Positions 37,163-46,254 of a stretch of 64,000 nucleotides of DNA are shown here, in pieces. Source of the DNA: Polaromonas sp. OV174 (lineage in GTDB: Bacteria > Pseudomonadota > Gammaproteobacteria > Burkholderiales > Burkholderiaceae_C); assembly GCF_900112285.1 (NCBI RefSeq), contig NZ_FOKZ01000003.1:1-64000 (forward strand), given 5' to 3'. Position 1 is the stretch's first letter, and each line of letters begins with the position of its first letter. The notes below the pieces were generated by a model that did not search any database, was not told the DNA's origin, and saw only the letters and a list, made by a program, of their open reading frames with translations. A program made the position numbers and the translations under genes.

Positions 37163-38371
37163 TCAGCTGGTACTCGCCTGATCAAAGGCCTTGGTCAGTC
37201 GCGCCACCCCTTCCCTGATCTGCTCGACATCCGGGGCCGCGTAAGACAGGCGGAGCGTTCCAAGATCAGGGTTTTCGGGGTAGAAGGCGGCGCCAGGCAC
37301 ATACAGCACGCCGCATTGCACCGCCGCCTCAAACAGCCGCTTGGCATCAACAGGTACGGCGACGCGCGCCCAGATGAACATGCCGCCCTGCGGTTGCACA
37401 AAAGCAATGTTGCTGCCCAGTCCGGCACGCAGACCGCTGCTCAAGGCCAGCATGCGCTTTTTGTATTCGGCACAGGCGCGCTCTACCCCGGCCGGATAGC
37501 GGCCAGCGCCCAGATATTCAGCGGCGATCTGCTGCGCCAGCGGCGACGTGCACAAGTCCATGGTCTGCTTGGCCACCACGCAGCGACGCAGCACGTCCGC
37601 TGGCGCAATCATCCAGCCTATGCGCAGCCCGGGCGCCACGGTTTTCGACAGGCTGGACAGGTAGAGCACCGGATTGGCCTCAGCGGCGATGCGCTGGCCC
37701 ACCGCGTACAGCGAAGCGGGCCGCTCATCGGTAAAGGCCAGCTCGCCATAGGGATCGTCCTCAACGATCAGAAAACCATATTCAAGCGCCAGGCGAACCA
37801 GCGCCTCCCGCCTGGCGGCAGGCAGCAAGGTGCCGCAGGGGTTGGAAAAGCTTGGCACCGTGTAAAGCAATTTGGGCCGTTGCGCTACGGGCAGCCGCTG
37901 CAAACGCTCTGCCAGTGCCTCCACGTCCAGGCCTTGCTCATCGACGGGTGCCGACAGGATCTGCGCGTCCGCCAGGCGCAGGGCCTGAATGGCCGCAGGA
38001 TAAGCCGGCGTTTCCACGCAAACCGTGTCACCGGGCGCTATGAATATGCGCAGCAACAAATCAAAAGCCTGCTGCGAGCCCGTCGTCACGATCAGATCGG
38101 CCGGACTGCAGGTTATACCGCGCGCCCCGCACAGCAGCGCCAGCGCCTCGCGCAGAGCCGGCAGGCCCTCGGTGGCGCCGTATTGCAGCGCACCTGGCCC
38201 GGACAGCGCCCTGGCCGCCGCCTCTTGCAAGCCCTCGGTATCAAACAGGCTTGGCGAGGGGTAGCCGCCGGCCAGCGAGATCATGCCGGGCCGGCTCAAA
38301 TACGGAAACAGCTCACGGATGGGCGAACCGGCAGGCTCGACAAAATTGGTGGCGAAAGGGATGTGGGTCAT
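37163..38371 (-). CDS. PLP-dependent aminotransferase (MocR/LysN type), probable 2-aminoadipate aminotransferase
   Basis: 402 residues, class I/II fold without a regulator domain. SLAGGYPSPSLFD at the N-terminus, VTTGSQQAFDLLLRIF for cofactor contacts, EDDPYGELAF and the PLP lysine in SLSKTVAPGLRIGW define the 2-aminoadipate/kynurenine aminotransferase (LysN/KAT II-like) group. Neighbouring HglS and FAD dehydrogenase genes on the same strand make 2-aminoadipate to 2-oxoadipate the favoured reaction. Valine or aromatic transamination is also possible. Confidence 0.82.
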   Translation of the reverse strand: MTHIPFATNFVEPAGSPIRELFPYLSRPGMISLAGGYPSPSLFDTEGLQEAAARALSGPGALQYGATEGLPALREALALLCGARGITCSPADLIVTTGSQQAFDLLLRIFIAPGDTVCVETPAYPAAIQALRLADAQILSAPVDEQGLDVEALAERLQRLPVAQRPKLLYTVPSFSNPCGTLLPAARREALVRLALEYGFLIVEDDPYGELAFTDERPASLYAVGQRIAAEANPVLYLSSLSKTVAPGLRIGWMIAPADVLRRCVVAKQTMDLCTSPLAQQIAAEYLGAGRYPAGVERACAEYKKRMLALSSGLRAGLGSNIAFVQPQGGMFIWARVAVPVDAKRLFEAAVQCGVLYVPGAAFYPENPDLGTLRLSYAAPDVEQIREGVARLTKAFDQASTS

Positions 38372-38398
38372 GACGCGAGGGAGGTAGTGAAAGAAGAT

Positions 38399-39868
38399 TC
38401 ACCGGCACGCGGCAAGCGCCGGGTCCGGGCCAAAATCGACCGCGCCGCATAAGCGCAAGGGGTCCAGCAGTTCGCGTATCCCGTCGGCCAGTGCGATGGC
38501 AGCCGGGTCGGTGTAGCAGTGGTAGTAGCGCAGGTTGTACGGGCCAATGCCGTGTTCGGCGCTGAAGCTGCCCTTGAAATCATCCACCACCAGGGCATAG
38601 AGCCGGTCGCGCAGGTCTTGCACCGCTTCGCTGTCATAGGCCGGCACGGCCTCATGCGGCCAGATCACGTTGAAATGCATGCCGCCATCGGCGATGTGGC
38701 CGAAATCCGTCACGCGCAAATGCGGATGCTCCGCCTCAAGCATGGCCAGCGCGGCCCGCCGAAAGGCCATGATGCGCGAGCGCGGCACAGACACATCAAA
38801 GGCCACCACACGCCCCAGGGCACGCGCACCTTCGCTCAGGGCATGGCGCAATTGCCACAGGGCGCTGGCATGGCCAAGCGCGGCGTTGACGATGGTGCCG
38901 CGCTCGAATTGCGCTTCCAGAAAGCGATCCAGCATGTCCTGCAAAGGCAGGCCGGTGACGCTGGCCAGGGCGCCGGCTTCGAGTTCTATCAGCACCGCGA
39001 ATTCCGGTAAGGCCTCGGGCGCGAAAGGGTTGCGCATATTGGGCACATGATCGATCGCCGCCGCCATGGCCGCGCCCGACATGCCCTCAAAGGCTGCCAG
39101 GTGGTCGCCCAGCTCCAGTTCCAGCGCCTGCAGCAGCTCGCCAAGCGCCGCGTCCGAGCCCGGCACCACCAGCGCCGTAGCCGACTGCCGCGGCAGCGGA
39201 TGCACCTCCAGCGTGGCCTGGGTGATCACGCCACCGGCGCCCGAGGTGCCGACGAAAAGCTGCTTGAGGTCGGGTCCGGTATTGTCCTTGCGCAAGGCGC
39301 TGCCCAGACGCAGCACCTGGCCGGGTGGATCGAACAGCACGACTTCTAGCGCCAGCAGGTTGTGCCGCACGTCACCATAGCGGATCAGCCGGGTGCCACC
39401 CGTGTTGGCGGCCACCATGCCGCCTATCGACGGGTTGGCGCCAAGGTCGACAGGAAACCACAGCCCATGGGACTCAAGCCGAGCATTGAGCTCCTGCAGC
39501 GTCAGCCCGGCATCGACGGCGACGCTGCGGTCCAGCGCATCGATCTCGCAGCGGCTGCGCAGCCGGCCAAGCGACAAGACCACCTGGCGGCCGGAATTGT
39601 CGGGCGAACTGGCACCGACCAGTCCGGTGTTGGCGCCTTGCGGCAGCACCGGCACGCGCCGCGCCGCGCATAGCCGCAGCACCGCGCTGACCTCATCGGT
39701 GCTGGCCGGACGGACCACGCACAAGGCCCGGCCCTGGCCGTAGCGCGCGCCCTGCTCGTAGCCCGCCATGTCGGCCCCGCAGAGCAAGCCGCGCTCGCCC
39801 ACGATGGCTTGCAGCGCCGCCCGCAAGGCCTCGTCCGAGTCCCCCGCGACAAGCGGCACGGCGCTCAT
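38399..39868 (-). CDS. FAD-linked oxidase (GlcD family), probable D-2-hydroxyglutarate dehydrogenase
   Basis: 489 residues. N-terminal FAD-binding type 4 (VAO/PCMH) domain with LPQGANTGLVG and ANPSIGGMVAANTGG, and a C-terminal FAD-oxidase domain ending in FKGSFSAEHGIGPYNLRYY. Size and motifs match D-2-hydroxyglutarate/D-lactate dehydrogenases without an Fe-S tail. Its ATG overlaps the hglS stop (ATGA), and HglS makes D-2-hydroxyglutarate, so that is the likely substrate, giving 2-oxoglutarate. Glycolate or D-lactate are alternatives. Confidence 0.86.
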   Translation of the reverse strand: MSAVPLVAGDSDEALRAALQAIVGERGLLCGADMAGYEQGARYGQGRALCVVRPASTDEVSAVLRLCAARRVPVLPQGANTGLVGASSPDNSGRQVVLSLGRLRSRCEIDALDRSVAVDAGLTLQELNARLESHGLWFPVDLGANPSIGGMVAANTGGTRLIRYGDVRHNLLALEVVLFDPPGQVLRLGSALRKDNTGPDLKQLFVGTSGAGGVITQATLEVHPLPRQSATALVVPGSDAALGELLQALELELGDHLAAFEGMSGAAMAAAIDHVPNMRNPFAPEALPEFAVLIELEAGALASVTGLPLQDMLDRFLEAQFERGTIVNAALGHASALWQLRHALSEGARALGRVVAFDVSVPRSRIMAFRRAALAMLEAEHPHLRVTDFGHIADGGMHFNVIWPHEAVPAYDSEAVQDLRDRLYALVVDDFKGSFSAEHGIGPYNLRYYHCYTDPAAIALADGIRELLDPLRLCGAVDFGPDPALAACR

Positions 39869-41289
39869 GCGCAGACCTGCGCGCACAAGGCCGCGCGGAC
39901 CTGAGCTATGGAGCGGGCCTGAGCCTCTTCATACAGAGTAATTTCATCGTGCACAGGCGCGCCCAGAGCCGCCTCAAAAGCCGCCTGATCCTCACTCGCC
40001 GCATAGTGCCGGCGCTCGGTGCCGCCCAGATTTGACTGGAAAATGCCCGCCGCGCTGACCGGCAAAAAGTCTTCATAGACGATGGGATGGGCGCTGACCA
40101 GGCCCTCAGCGATCAAGGCTTCCAGCGACGCTGAATCGGCCGTTGAATCGGACGATAAGGCGGCTTCATCCCCTTCCAGGCCCGCCGATGCTTGGCCCTG
40201 CGGCGTCAGCGCATAGCGGAAAAACCCCAGTCCTTGGCGGCGCAGCGTGTCGTAGTCGTCCGGAATTGACTCAAAGGCCTGCGCCAGCCGCTGGACATAG
40301 GCGGCCGCGCTTTCGTTGGCAATAGCCGTATCGCGCACATCGGCCAGCAGCTGGTCGTAGCGCTGGCGTCCGGCTCGCGTGAGGGCGATGCCGCGCTGCT
40401 CGATCTCGCCGAAGCGCGCCGTGTGCGTGCCGGCGCGCTGACCGTCGCCGCCCTGGAACAAGACCTTTTCTTCCAGCGCCTTGAAACTGGTCTGGCGCAG
40501 CAAGATGGCGCAACGCCGGCGCGGCGGGCCTTCAATCAAGTCCTTGGCCGCAATGCCGCAATCCGGCATGGCGGCCTGGGCGGCATCGATGTCCAGCGTG
40601 CGCGGCGTCAGGTGGTTGATGTGCGGCCCTTTGAAGCAAACCACATCGGCAACCAGGCGATGCGCCCCTTGCAGCTTGTCGTAGGTGTCGCCGTCCACCG
40701 TCGCCTCGGCATGCCAGCGAAAGGTCTGCAAGGCTTCGGCCACGAATTCATCCGCTTCCTGGCTATCCAGGCCACCGGCGCTTTCAAAGCGTTCTATCAG
40801 AGCCAGCGCACGTTCAGTGAAGATTTGCCGGCGCGCCAGAATCGCAGCCGCCTGGCGGCGCAGCGCCTCGTCGGTGATCAGTTCCAGGCGCAGCAGCGAG
40901 GTGAAAACACGAAACGGGTTGTGCGCCAGGGCGGCATCGGCCACCGGCCTGAATGCCGTTGAGTGAACCGGCACACCGGCCACCGAGAGGTCGTAGTAGC
41001 CGACAGCCTCCATGCCCATCACCGCGAACAGGCGGCGCATGGTCACCAGTTCTGCCGCCGTGCCCAGGCGAATGGCGCCATGACGCTCTACGTCAAGCCG
41101 TTCGATCTCGCCGGCCTCGCTCAATTGCCCGGCCAGTCCGGGCTGGGCCGCCAGGGTACGGGCATTGACCTCGCTCACCAGTTGCAGCAGCGTGCCGTAT
41201 TGCGGCACCTCCTGGCGGTACATCTGGGACATGGCCTGGGAAAAACGGGTACGGACATCGTTGCTGCTGACGAATTGAGGCGCGCTCAT
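39865..41289 (-). CDS. hglS: 2-oxoadipate dioxygenase/decarboxylase (DUF1338, YdcJ/HglS)
   Basis: 474 residues from ATG 41289. The Fe(II) ligands of HglS are found at matching positions: His70 (ERHGAIRLGT), His226 (GPHINHLTPR) and Glu295 (FGEIEQRG). This agreement also supports the start codon over longer forms beginning at 41319 or 41337. HglS converts 2-oxoadipate with oxygen to D-2-hydroxyglutarate and CO2 in lysine/pipecolate/2-aminoadipate catabolism. Flanked by the aminotransferase and dehydrogenase for the steps before and after it. Confidence 0.9.
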   Translation of the reverse strand: MSAPQFVSSNDVRTRFSQAMSQMYRQEVPQYGTLLQLVSEVNARTLAAQPGLAGQLSEAGEIERLDVERHGAIRLGTAAELVTMRRLFAVMGMEAVGYYDLSVAGVPVHSTAFRPVADAALAHNPFRVFTSLLRLELITDEALRRQAAAILARRQIFTERALALIERFESAGGLDSQEADEFVAEALQTFRWHAEATVDGDTYDKLQGAHRLVADVVCFKGPHINHLTPRTLDIDAAQAAMPDCGIAAKDLIEGPPRRRCAILLRQTSFKALEEKVLFQGGDGQRAGTHTARFGEIEQRGIALTRAGRQRYDQLLADVRDTAIANESAAAYVQRLAQAFESIPDDYDTLRRQGLGFFRYALTPQGQASAGLEGDEAALSSDSTADSASLEALIAEGLVSAHPIVYEDFLPVSAAGIFQSNLGGTERRHYAASEDQAAFEAALGAPVHDEITLYEEAQARSIAQVRAALCAQVCA

Positions 41290-41420
41290 GGTGTGCTTGG
41301 TTCGGTTGGGGAAAATCATGGCATGCCCCGGTGGCATACCGCCTTGGAATCAACTTATATCGATCCTGAGCGAATGCTATTGACGAGCACAGGCAGCGTC
41401 AAACGATATTCAAGCCCTGG

Positions 41421-41441
41421 ATCATTCCTATTTAGAATGAT
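41421..41441. promoter_or_regulatory. Perfect dyad in the hglS/lysR divergent promoter
   Basis: ATCATTC-N7-GAATGAT, a perfect 7-bp inverted repeat ending 5 bases before the LysR start at 41446 and overlapping an alternative ATG at 41437. Position and T-N11-A-like symmetry suit the LysR protein's own binding site. Confidence 0.65.
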
Positions 41442-41445
41442 CACC

Positions 41446-42345
41446 ATGCTGTTATCACACCGCTTTCTGCCGCCCATGTCGCTCTTGCGAGCTTTTGAAT
41501 CGGCGGCGCGCCATCAAAGCTTCACCGCTGCAGCCGCCGAGCTTCATCTGACGCAAAGCGCCGTCAGCCGCCAGATTCGCTCGCTGGAGGAGTTGCTGCA
41601 CTCCACCTTGTTCATTCGTGAACGCCAGACCGTTCGCCTGACGCTGGCTGGCGAAGCCTATGCGCAGGAAATTCGCGCCGCACTCATGCGTATCTCCAAC
41701 GCCACGCTGGGCTTTCGCGCCAATCCAAAGGGTGGCACGCTCAATCTGGCCATCTTGCCGACCTTTGGTACGCGCTGGCTGGCGCCAAGGCTGCCGGGTT
41801 TTCTTGCCGCGCACCCCGGCATCACCTTGAACCTGACCACGCGCCTGTCACGCTTTGATTTTGAGCTGGAGGCGGTGGACGCAGCCATCCATTTCGGCTT
41901 GCCCGACTGGCCGGGCGCCGAGCTTGAATTTCTCATGAGTGAAACGGTGGTGCCGGCCTGCAGCCCGGCGCTCAAACAGCAGCATGGTTTCGCCGCGCCA
42001 GCCGATGTGCTCAAGGCCCCCTTGCTACACCTGGTATCGCGCCCCGATGCCTGGGAGCATTGGCTGCAGGCGCACGGCACCCCCGTCACCGAGGTGCATG
42101 GCATGCTTTTCGATCAGTTTGCGGTGGCGGCGCAGGCCGCCATCTCGGGGCTGGGGGTGGCGCTGCTGCCGCGCTTCCTGATCGAGGCCGAACTGGAGCG
42201 CGGCGACCTGGTAGAGGCCGTCGCCCAACCGCATCCCATAGAAAGCGCCGAGCGTTACTACCTGGCCTGGCCCGCCAGCCGCAGCAGCTATCCGCCGCTA
42301 CAGGCCTTCCGGCAGTGGATTTGCGCCACCGCCCACGCGCAGTAG
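41446..42345 (+). CDS. LysR-family transcriptional regulator (GcvA-like)
   Basis: 299 residues from ATG 41446 (41437 also possible). N-terminal helix-turn-helix: LLRAFESAARHQSFTAAAAELHLTQSAVSRQIRSLE in two parts, residues about 12-48, then a periplasmic-binding-like effector domain. Closest in style to the GcvA/DsdC group. Divergent from hglS with a perfect dyad between, so it probably controls the 2-aminoadipate module; the effector is unknown. Confidence 0.88.
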   Translation: MLLSHRFLPPMSLLRAFESAARHQSFTAAAAELHLTQSAVSRQIRSLEELLHSTLFIRERQTVRLTLAGEAYAQEIRAALMRISNATLGFRANPKGGTLNLAILPTFGTRWLAPRLPGFLAAHPGITLNLTTRLSRFDFELEAVDAAIHFGLPDWPGAELEFLMSETVVPACSPALKQQHGFAAPADVLKAPLLHLVSRPDAWEHWLQAHGTPVTEVHGMLFDQFAVAAQAAISGLGVALLPRFLIEAELERGDLVEAVAQPHPIESAERYYLAWPASRSSYPPLQAFRQWICATAHAQ

Positions 42346-42358
42346 CGCGGCGCGCCGT

Positions 42359-43267
42359 TTACTTGGCGTCGGCGTAGGCTTCCAGCGGCTTGTCGTTGGG
42401 CTCGCGCAGCAGCTGCTTGAGCACATCGCTCATGGGCAAATTCAGACTGGTGTTGTTGGGAGGAATCGCCGACATGAACCACTTGTTGTAGAGCTTTTCG
42501 ACCTCACCCGACTTCATCAGCTTGCGCAGCGAATCGTCAACCGCGGTCTTGAAGGCCGGATCATCCTTGCGCAGCACCAGCGCGATAGGCTCTGAACCGA
42601 GCGACTCGCCCACGATGCGGTAGCCCGCCGGGTTGCGGCTGCCCGAGATGACGCCGGCCAACAGGTTGTCATCAAGCACGAAGGCGTCGGCACGGCCAGA
42701 CTCCAATAGCAAAAAACTGTCGACGTGGTCTTTGCCCAGCAAAGTCGGGAATTCGATGTTCTTGGTCTTGGCCAGCTTGCGCAGCATTTGCACGGCGGTG
42801 GTGCCGGTGGATGCGGCAGCCGTGCGGCCGGCCAGCTGGTCAAACGAGGTGATGCCCGAATTGGCCTTGGTGGCCATGCGCACCTGGCTCACGTAGGTGG
42901 TGAGCGAGAAAGCCACCTGTTGCTGACGCACCTTGTTGTTGGTAGTCGGGCCGCAGCCCAGATCGACCGTGCCGTTTTGCACCAGTGGCATGGTGTTCTG
43001 GGCCGTCAACACACTGTATTCAAGCTTGACGCTCGGCATGATGTCTTTCAGCACGCGCTCGCACAGCTCGACATGGTAGCCAACGAATTTCTCGTTGGCA
43101 CCCAGCGCAAAAGCCATGGGCGAGGAGGACTCGCGCACGCCCAGCACGGCCTTGCCGCTGGTCTTCATCTTGGTCAGCGTGTCTGTGCCGCCAGCGTTCT
43201 GCGCGGCGGCAGGCAGAACCAGGGCAACGAGGGCCGTGGCCGCGAGTGTCTTGAGCTTGAAATTCAT
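42359..43267 (-). CDS. Amino acid ABC transporter substrate-binding protein (GltI-like)
   Basis: 302 residues. Signal peptide about 1-22 (LPAAAQ cleavage), then the family 3 extracellular binding domain with VLGVRESSSPMAFA, GYHVELCERV and VDLGCGPTTNN. Family members bind glutamate, aspartate or related polar amino acids. No permease or ATPase gene is beside it, so it must share a transporter encoded elsewhere. Convergent with the LysR gene, 13 bases apart; a link to aminoadipate uptake is possible. Confidence 0.85.
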   Translation of the reverse strand: MNFKLKTLAATALVALVLPAAAQNAGGTDTLTKMKTSGKAVLGVRESSSPMAFALGANEKFVGYHVELCERVLKDIMPSVKLEYSVLTAQNTMPLVQNGTVDLGCGPTTNNKVRQQQVAFSLTTYVSQVRMATKANSGITSFDQLAGRTAAASTGTTAVQMLRKLAKTKNIEFPTLLGKDHVDSFLLLESGRADAFVLDDNLLAGVISGSRNPAGYRIVGESLGSEPIALVLRKDDPAFKTAVDDSLRKLMKSGEVEKLYNKWFMSAIPPNNTSLNLPMSDVLKQLLREPNDKPLEAYADAK

Positions 43268-43512
43268 GGTGTCTCTGAAATATTGGTATGAAGTCGGGGG
43301 TCAGGGTCAATCCATCGCCCTAGGAGTCGTAAGGTGCACGCTGCCACCCTTACCTGACTGAATATCCGTCAAAGCCGTGCATCTGCATAGCGACGATATG
43401 GAAGGAGGTGATGCCAATCTGGAATGACAGATACGCAAAAAGAAGCGCTCGACGGCTACGCAAGACACGACAATGCAAAGGCCCGTTGAAGAACGCGCAG
43501 GAGACTTTGAAC

Positions 43513-44859
43513 GTGCCCCCTTCAGCCCATCCCACCACCACCATCAAGGCCACGGCGTCGCAAGCCGCTACTTCGCCAGACTCGCCCGACGCTGCCGCCC
43601 CCCCGACAGCGGCACCGGCACCGGCACCCGACCAGGGCAAGGCCATGCTCTGGTTCATGCTGCTGTCCCTGCTGTCCGCCTTTGCCCTGAGCCAGTCCTA
43701 CCGCACGGTCACGGCCATCATCGCCACCGGACTGCAGACCGACTTCGGCCTGCCTGCGTCCTCGCTGGGCGCCTTTGCCGGACTATTCGGACTGGCCTTT
43801 GGGGTCACGCAATTTTTCATCGGCATTGGCATGGACCTGTACGGGCTGCGCCGCACCGTGCTCAGCGTCTTTCCGCTGGCCATTGGGGGCGCCGCCCTGT
43901 CGGCATGGGCGCCGCAATACGGCTGGCTGATGCTGGGCCAATTGCTGATTGGCATGGGTTGCGCCCCCGCCTTTTTGGCCTGCACCGTGTTCATTTCACG
44001 GCATTTCCCGAGCTCGCGCTTTGCCTTCCTGTCTGGCGTTGGCATGGGCGTGGGCGGCCTGGGCCTGCTGTTTACCGGCACCCCGCTGGCCTTGCTGGTG
44101 CAGCGCTACGACTGGCGCATGGGCTTTGCGCTGCTGGCGCTGATGTCGGCGCTGTCGTGGCTGCTGATCTGGCGCTGCGTGCACGAGCCCACCCTGCCCG
44201 GCTCAAGCGAAGCGCGCGAAAGCTGGGGCGCTGCGGTGCGCCGCTTTGGCGCGCTGTTCACCCTGCCCCACACGCTGGGCATCTTGTTGCTCGGCATGGT
44301 GTCCTATGCCTCCTTCCTGACCCTGCGCGGCCTGTGGATTGGCCCCATGCTGATCCAGCGCTACAACTTTTCCCTGGTCGAGAGCGGCAACATAGCCATG
44401 CTCATGTCACTGATATCGCTGTTCAGCCCGGCCTTTTTTGGCCGCATAGACCCAGGCCCGACGCGCCGCCGCGCCTGGGTGGTGAACATGTCACTGATGG
44501 CTGCTGCGCTCTTTCTGGGCGTCGGGCTGCTGCACCACGCCACGCAAACCATCGTGCTGGTGCTGGGCATTTCGGTGCTGTCGGGCTACTCGGTGCTGCT
44601 GTACTCCGACGTGCGCTCGTCCTACGCGCCCGACCTGACGGCGCGCGCCCTGTCGGTCTACACCATGGCCATGTTTCTGGGCGTGGGCCTGATGCAGTGG
44701 GTAACCGGCTGGGTCGCCTCTTGGGCCCAAAGCCTTGGCCTGGATGTCTACCAGGCAGTGATGATCAGCATAGGCGCCGCGCTGGCCCTGGGCTCTACCG
44801 CGTTCCGCTGGCTGCCGATGTCGCCCTTGTTGAAAAATTTAAGTCAAAACGACCTCTAG
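43513..44859 (+). CDS. MFS transporter
   Basis: 448 residues from GTG 43513, chosen because AGGAG lies 10 bases upstream; an in-frame extension to 43408 would add a basic, non-homologous leader. Pro/Ala-rich cytoplasmic N-terminus, then 12 membrane segments starting at LWFMLLSLLSAFALSQ. MDLYGLRRTVLSVFP is the MFS loop 2-3 motif. Substrate unknown. The last eight residues (KNLSQNDL) and the stop codon come from a copy of the dispersed repeat. Confidence 0.85.
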   Translation: MPPSAHPTTTIKATASQAATSPDSPDAAAPPTAAPAPAPDQGKAMLWFMLLSLLSAFALSQSYRTVTAIIATGLQTDFGLPASSLGAFAGLFGLAFGVTQFFIGIGMDLYGLRRTVLSVFPLAIGGAALSAWAPQYGWLMLGQLLIGMGCAPAFLACTVFISRHFPSSRFAFLSGVGMGVGGLGLLFTGTPLALLVQRYDWRMGFALLALMSALSWLLIWRCVHEPTLPGSSEARESWGAAVRRFGALFTLPHTLGILLLGMVSYASFLTLRGLWIGPMLIQRYNFSLVESGNIAMLMSLISLFSPAFFGRIDPGPTRRRAWVVNMSLMAAALFLGVGLLHHATQTIVLVLGISVLSGYSVLLYSDVRSSYAPDLTARALSVYTMAMFLGVGLMQWVTGWVASWAQSLGLDVYQAVMISIGAALALGSTAFRWLPMSPLLKNLSQNDL

Positions 44860-44900
44860 CGCTTATCCATCAAGCGCTAGTAGCTATATTTTTTTATAGC
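44828..44900 (-). repeat. Intact bipartite palindromic repeat at the end of the MFS gene
   Basis: On the minus strand: GCTATAAAAAAATATAGC (44900-44883, 18 bp), then a perfect 9-bp second hairpin CTAGCGCTT / AAGCGCTAG (44856-44880) and the tail AGAGGTCGTTTTGACTTAAA. The clearest copy in the window; it supplies the 3' end of the MFS gene and probably its terminator. Confidence 0.88.
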
Positions 44901-45077
44901 ATTTCATAATCATCACGCGCATCCCGCAGGCCAGCCTGCCGGGCCGCTCATCGGATGAAAAAGCGGGTTCAGCACAGCGGCGCTTTCCCGTGCCGAGCAG
45001 CCATGTTATCTTGCGGTTTTGCCAGATAGATCAAGGTTAAACCTCTTCCAAACATCACCAAGGAAAGGCATCTCAAC

Positions 45078-45293
45078 ATGGCGGCAGACACGAAAGTCAA
45101 AGGTCCAGCTTCTTACTTTCCATCCATCGAAAAGACCTATGACAAGCCGGTAGCGCACTGGTTCAAGCTCCTCGATTCGGTACGCGACAGCAAGCACATG
45201 GAGCAAGTGGCCTTTCTCAAGTCCGAGCACAAGATGGGACACGGCCACGCCAACGCACTGGTTGCCTACCATCTGGCACAGCAAAAGGCCTGA
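45078..45293 (+). CDS. DUF4287 domain protein
   Basis: 71 residues. The family core is recognisable: SYFPSIEKTYDKPVAHWFKL, then KHMEQVAFLKSEHKMGHGHANALVAYH. Short DUF4287 proteins are widespread, single-domain and of unknown function. AAGGAAAGG lies upstream of the ATG. Followed by a glutathione transferase gene on the same strand after 65 bases. It begins the accessory stretch of this window. Confidence 0.85.
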   Translation: MAADTKVKGPASYFPSIEKTYDKPVAHWFKLLDSVRDSKHMEQVAFLKSEHKMGHGHANALVAYHLAQQKA

Positions 45294-45358
45294 CAAACTA
45301 CTCAGGCCTTGGCCACTTCTAGTACCGAGGATGGTGAAACACCCAAGGAGAAGAATAG

Positions 45359-46003
45359 ATGCAGCTATACGCCCACCCTTTTTCGTCCTACTGCCAAAAG
45401 GTTTTGATTGCCCTTTACGAGAATGCCACGCCATTCGAGTACCGCAGGCTGGAAGAGGCTGCAGCCAACGCTGAGCTCGCGCAGCTTTGGCCGCTCAAAC
45501 GCTTTCCGCTACTGCTGGATCAGGGGCGCGCAATGCTGGAGAGCAGCACCATCATCGAGTATCTGCAGGCCCACCATCCCGGCCCTGTTCGCCTGATCCC
45601 GGATGGCGACGCTGGCCTAGAGGCGCGCATGCTCGATCGCCTGTTCGACAACTACGTCATGACGCCTATGCAAAAAATCGTGCTGGACCAGCGTCGCCCG
45701 GCGTCTGAGCGCGATGCCTACGGCGTGGCCGAGGCGCGTGATTTACTTAACAATATCTACGCCTGGCTCGACCAGCGCCTCGCCGGCCGCGAATGGGCAT
45801 GTGGCGCAACCTTCACCCTGGCGGATTGCGCCGCTGCCCCATCACTTTTTTATGCCGACTGGGCCCATGAAATTCCACCCGCCCACACCAGCCTGCGGGC
45901 CTATCGCGCCCGCCTGCTGGCTCACCCATCCGTCGCCCGTGCCGTGGACGAAGCCCGCCCTTACCGCAGCTACTTTCCGCTGGGCGCGCCGGACCGTGAC
46001 TGA
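45359..46003 (+). CDS. Glutathione S-transferase family protein
   Basis: 214 residues. N-terminal thioredoxin-like domain with HPFSSYCQKV (candidate catalytic serine and cysteine) and the glutathione-binding ESSTIIEYL motif (residues about 61-69), then an all-helical C-terminal domain with TLADCAAAPSLFYADW. Substrate unknown. ATG at 45359 with AAGGAGAAG upstream. Confidence 0.9.
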   Translation: MQLYAHPFSSYCQKVLIALYENATPFEYRRLEEAAANAELAQLWPLKRFPLLLDQGRAMLESSTIIEYLQAHHPGPVRLIPDGDAGLEARMLDRLFDNYVMTPMQKIVLDQRRPASERDAYGVAEARDLLNNIYAWLDQRLAGREWACGATFTLADCAAAPSLFYADWAHEIPPAHTSLRAYRARLLAHPSVARAVDEARPYRSYFPLGAPDRD

Positions 46004-46018
46004 GGCCCATTTGCACCC

Positions 46019-46060
46019 AGCCTGCACCAAAGATGTTTCGGCTATCTGGGCCTGCAGGCT
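46019..46060 (+). repeat. Inverted repeat after the glutathione transferase gene
   Basis: AGCCTGCA / TGCAGGCT, an 8-bp perfect stem with a 26-base loop, 15 bases after the stop codon. No T-run follows, so a terminator role is uncertain. Confidence 0.35.
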
Positions 46061-46254
46061 ATAGTGCGATAGGGAATGTGCTCCTGCCACCGATAGAGCA
46101 GCCAGGTGGACCGAAAAACAGGGGCGCTGACTTTGGAAAGTGCCATATGCCCGTGCACTTATCCAGCCATTGACCTCACCCTAGGCCGGCAAGCAGGCTT
46201 TGCGGATCTCTCGAAGTTGGGCATCACCATGAAGTCAGTGTCTTGGAGAATCCT

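Noticed and set aside
43402-43412. AAGGAGGTGAT, the complement of the 16S rRNA 3' end, upstream of the MFS gene
   Set aside because: Spacing to the nearest start codons is 0-2 bases, too short to serve them, and no neighbouring bases extend the match to rRNA; judged coincidental.
43473-44909. 478-codon open frame overlapping the MFS gene on the same strand
   Set aside because: A second frame of the same DNA with biased His/Arg/Ala content; the MFS frame has 12 membrane segments and a proper ribosome site.
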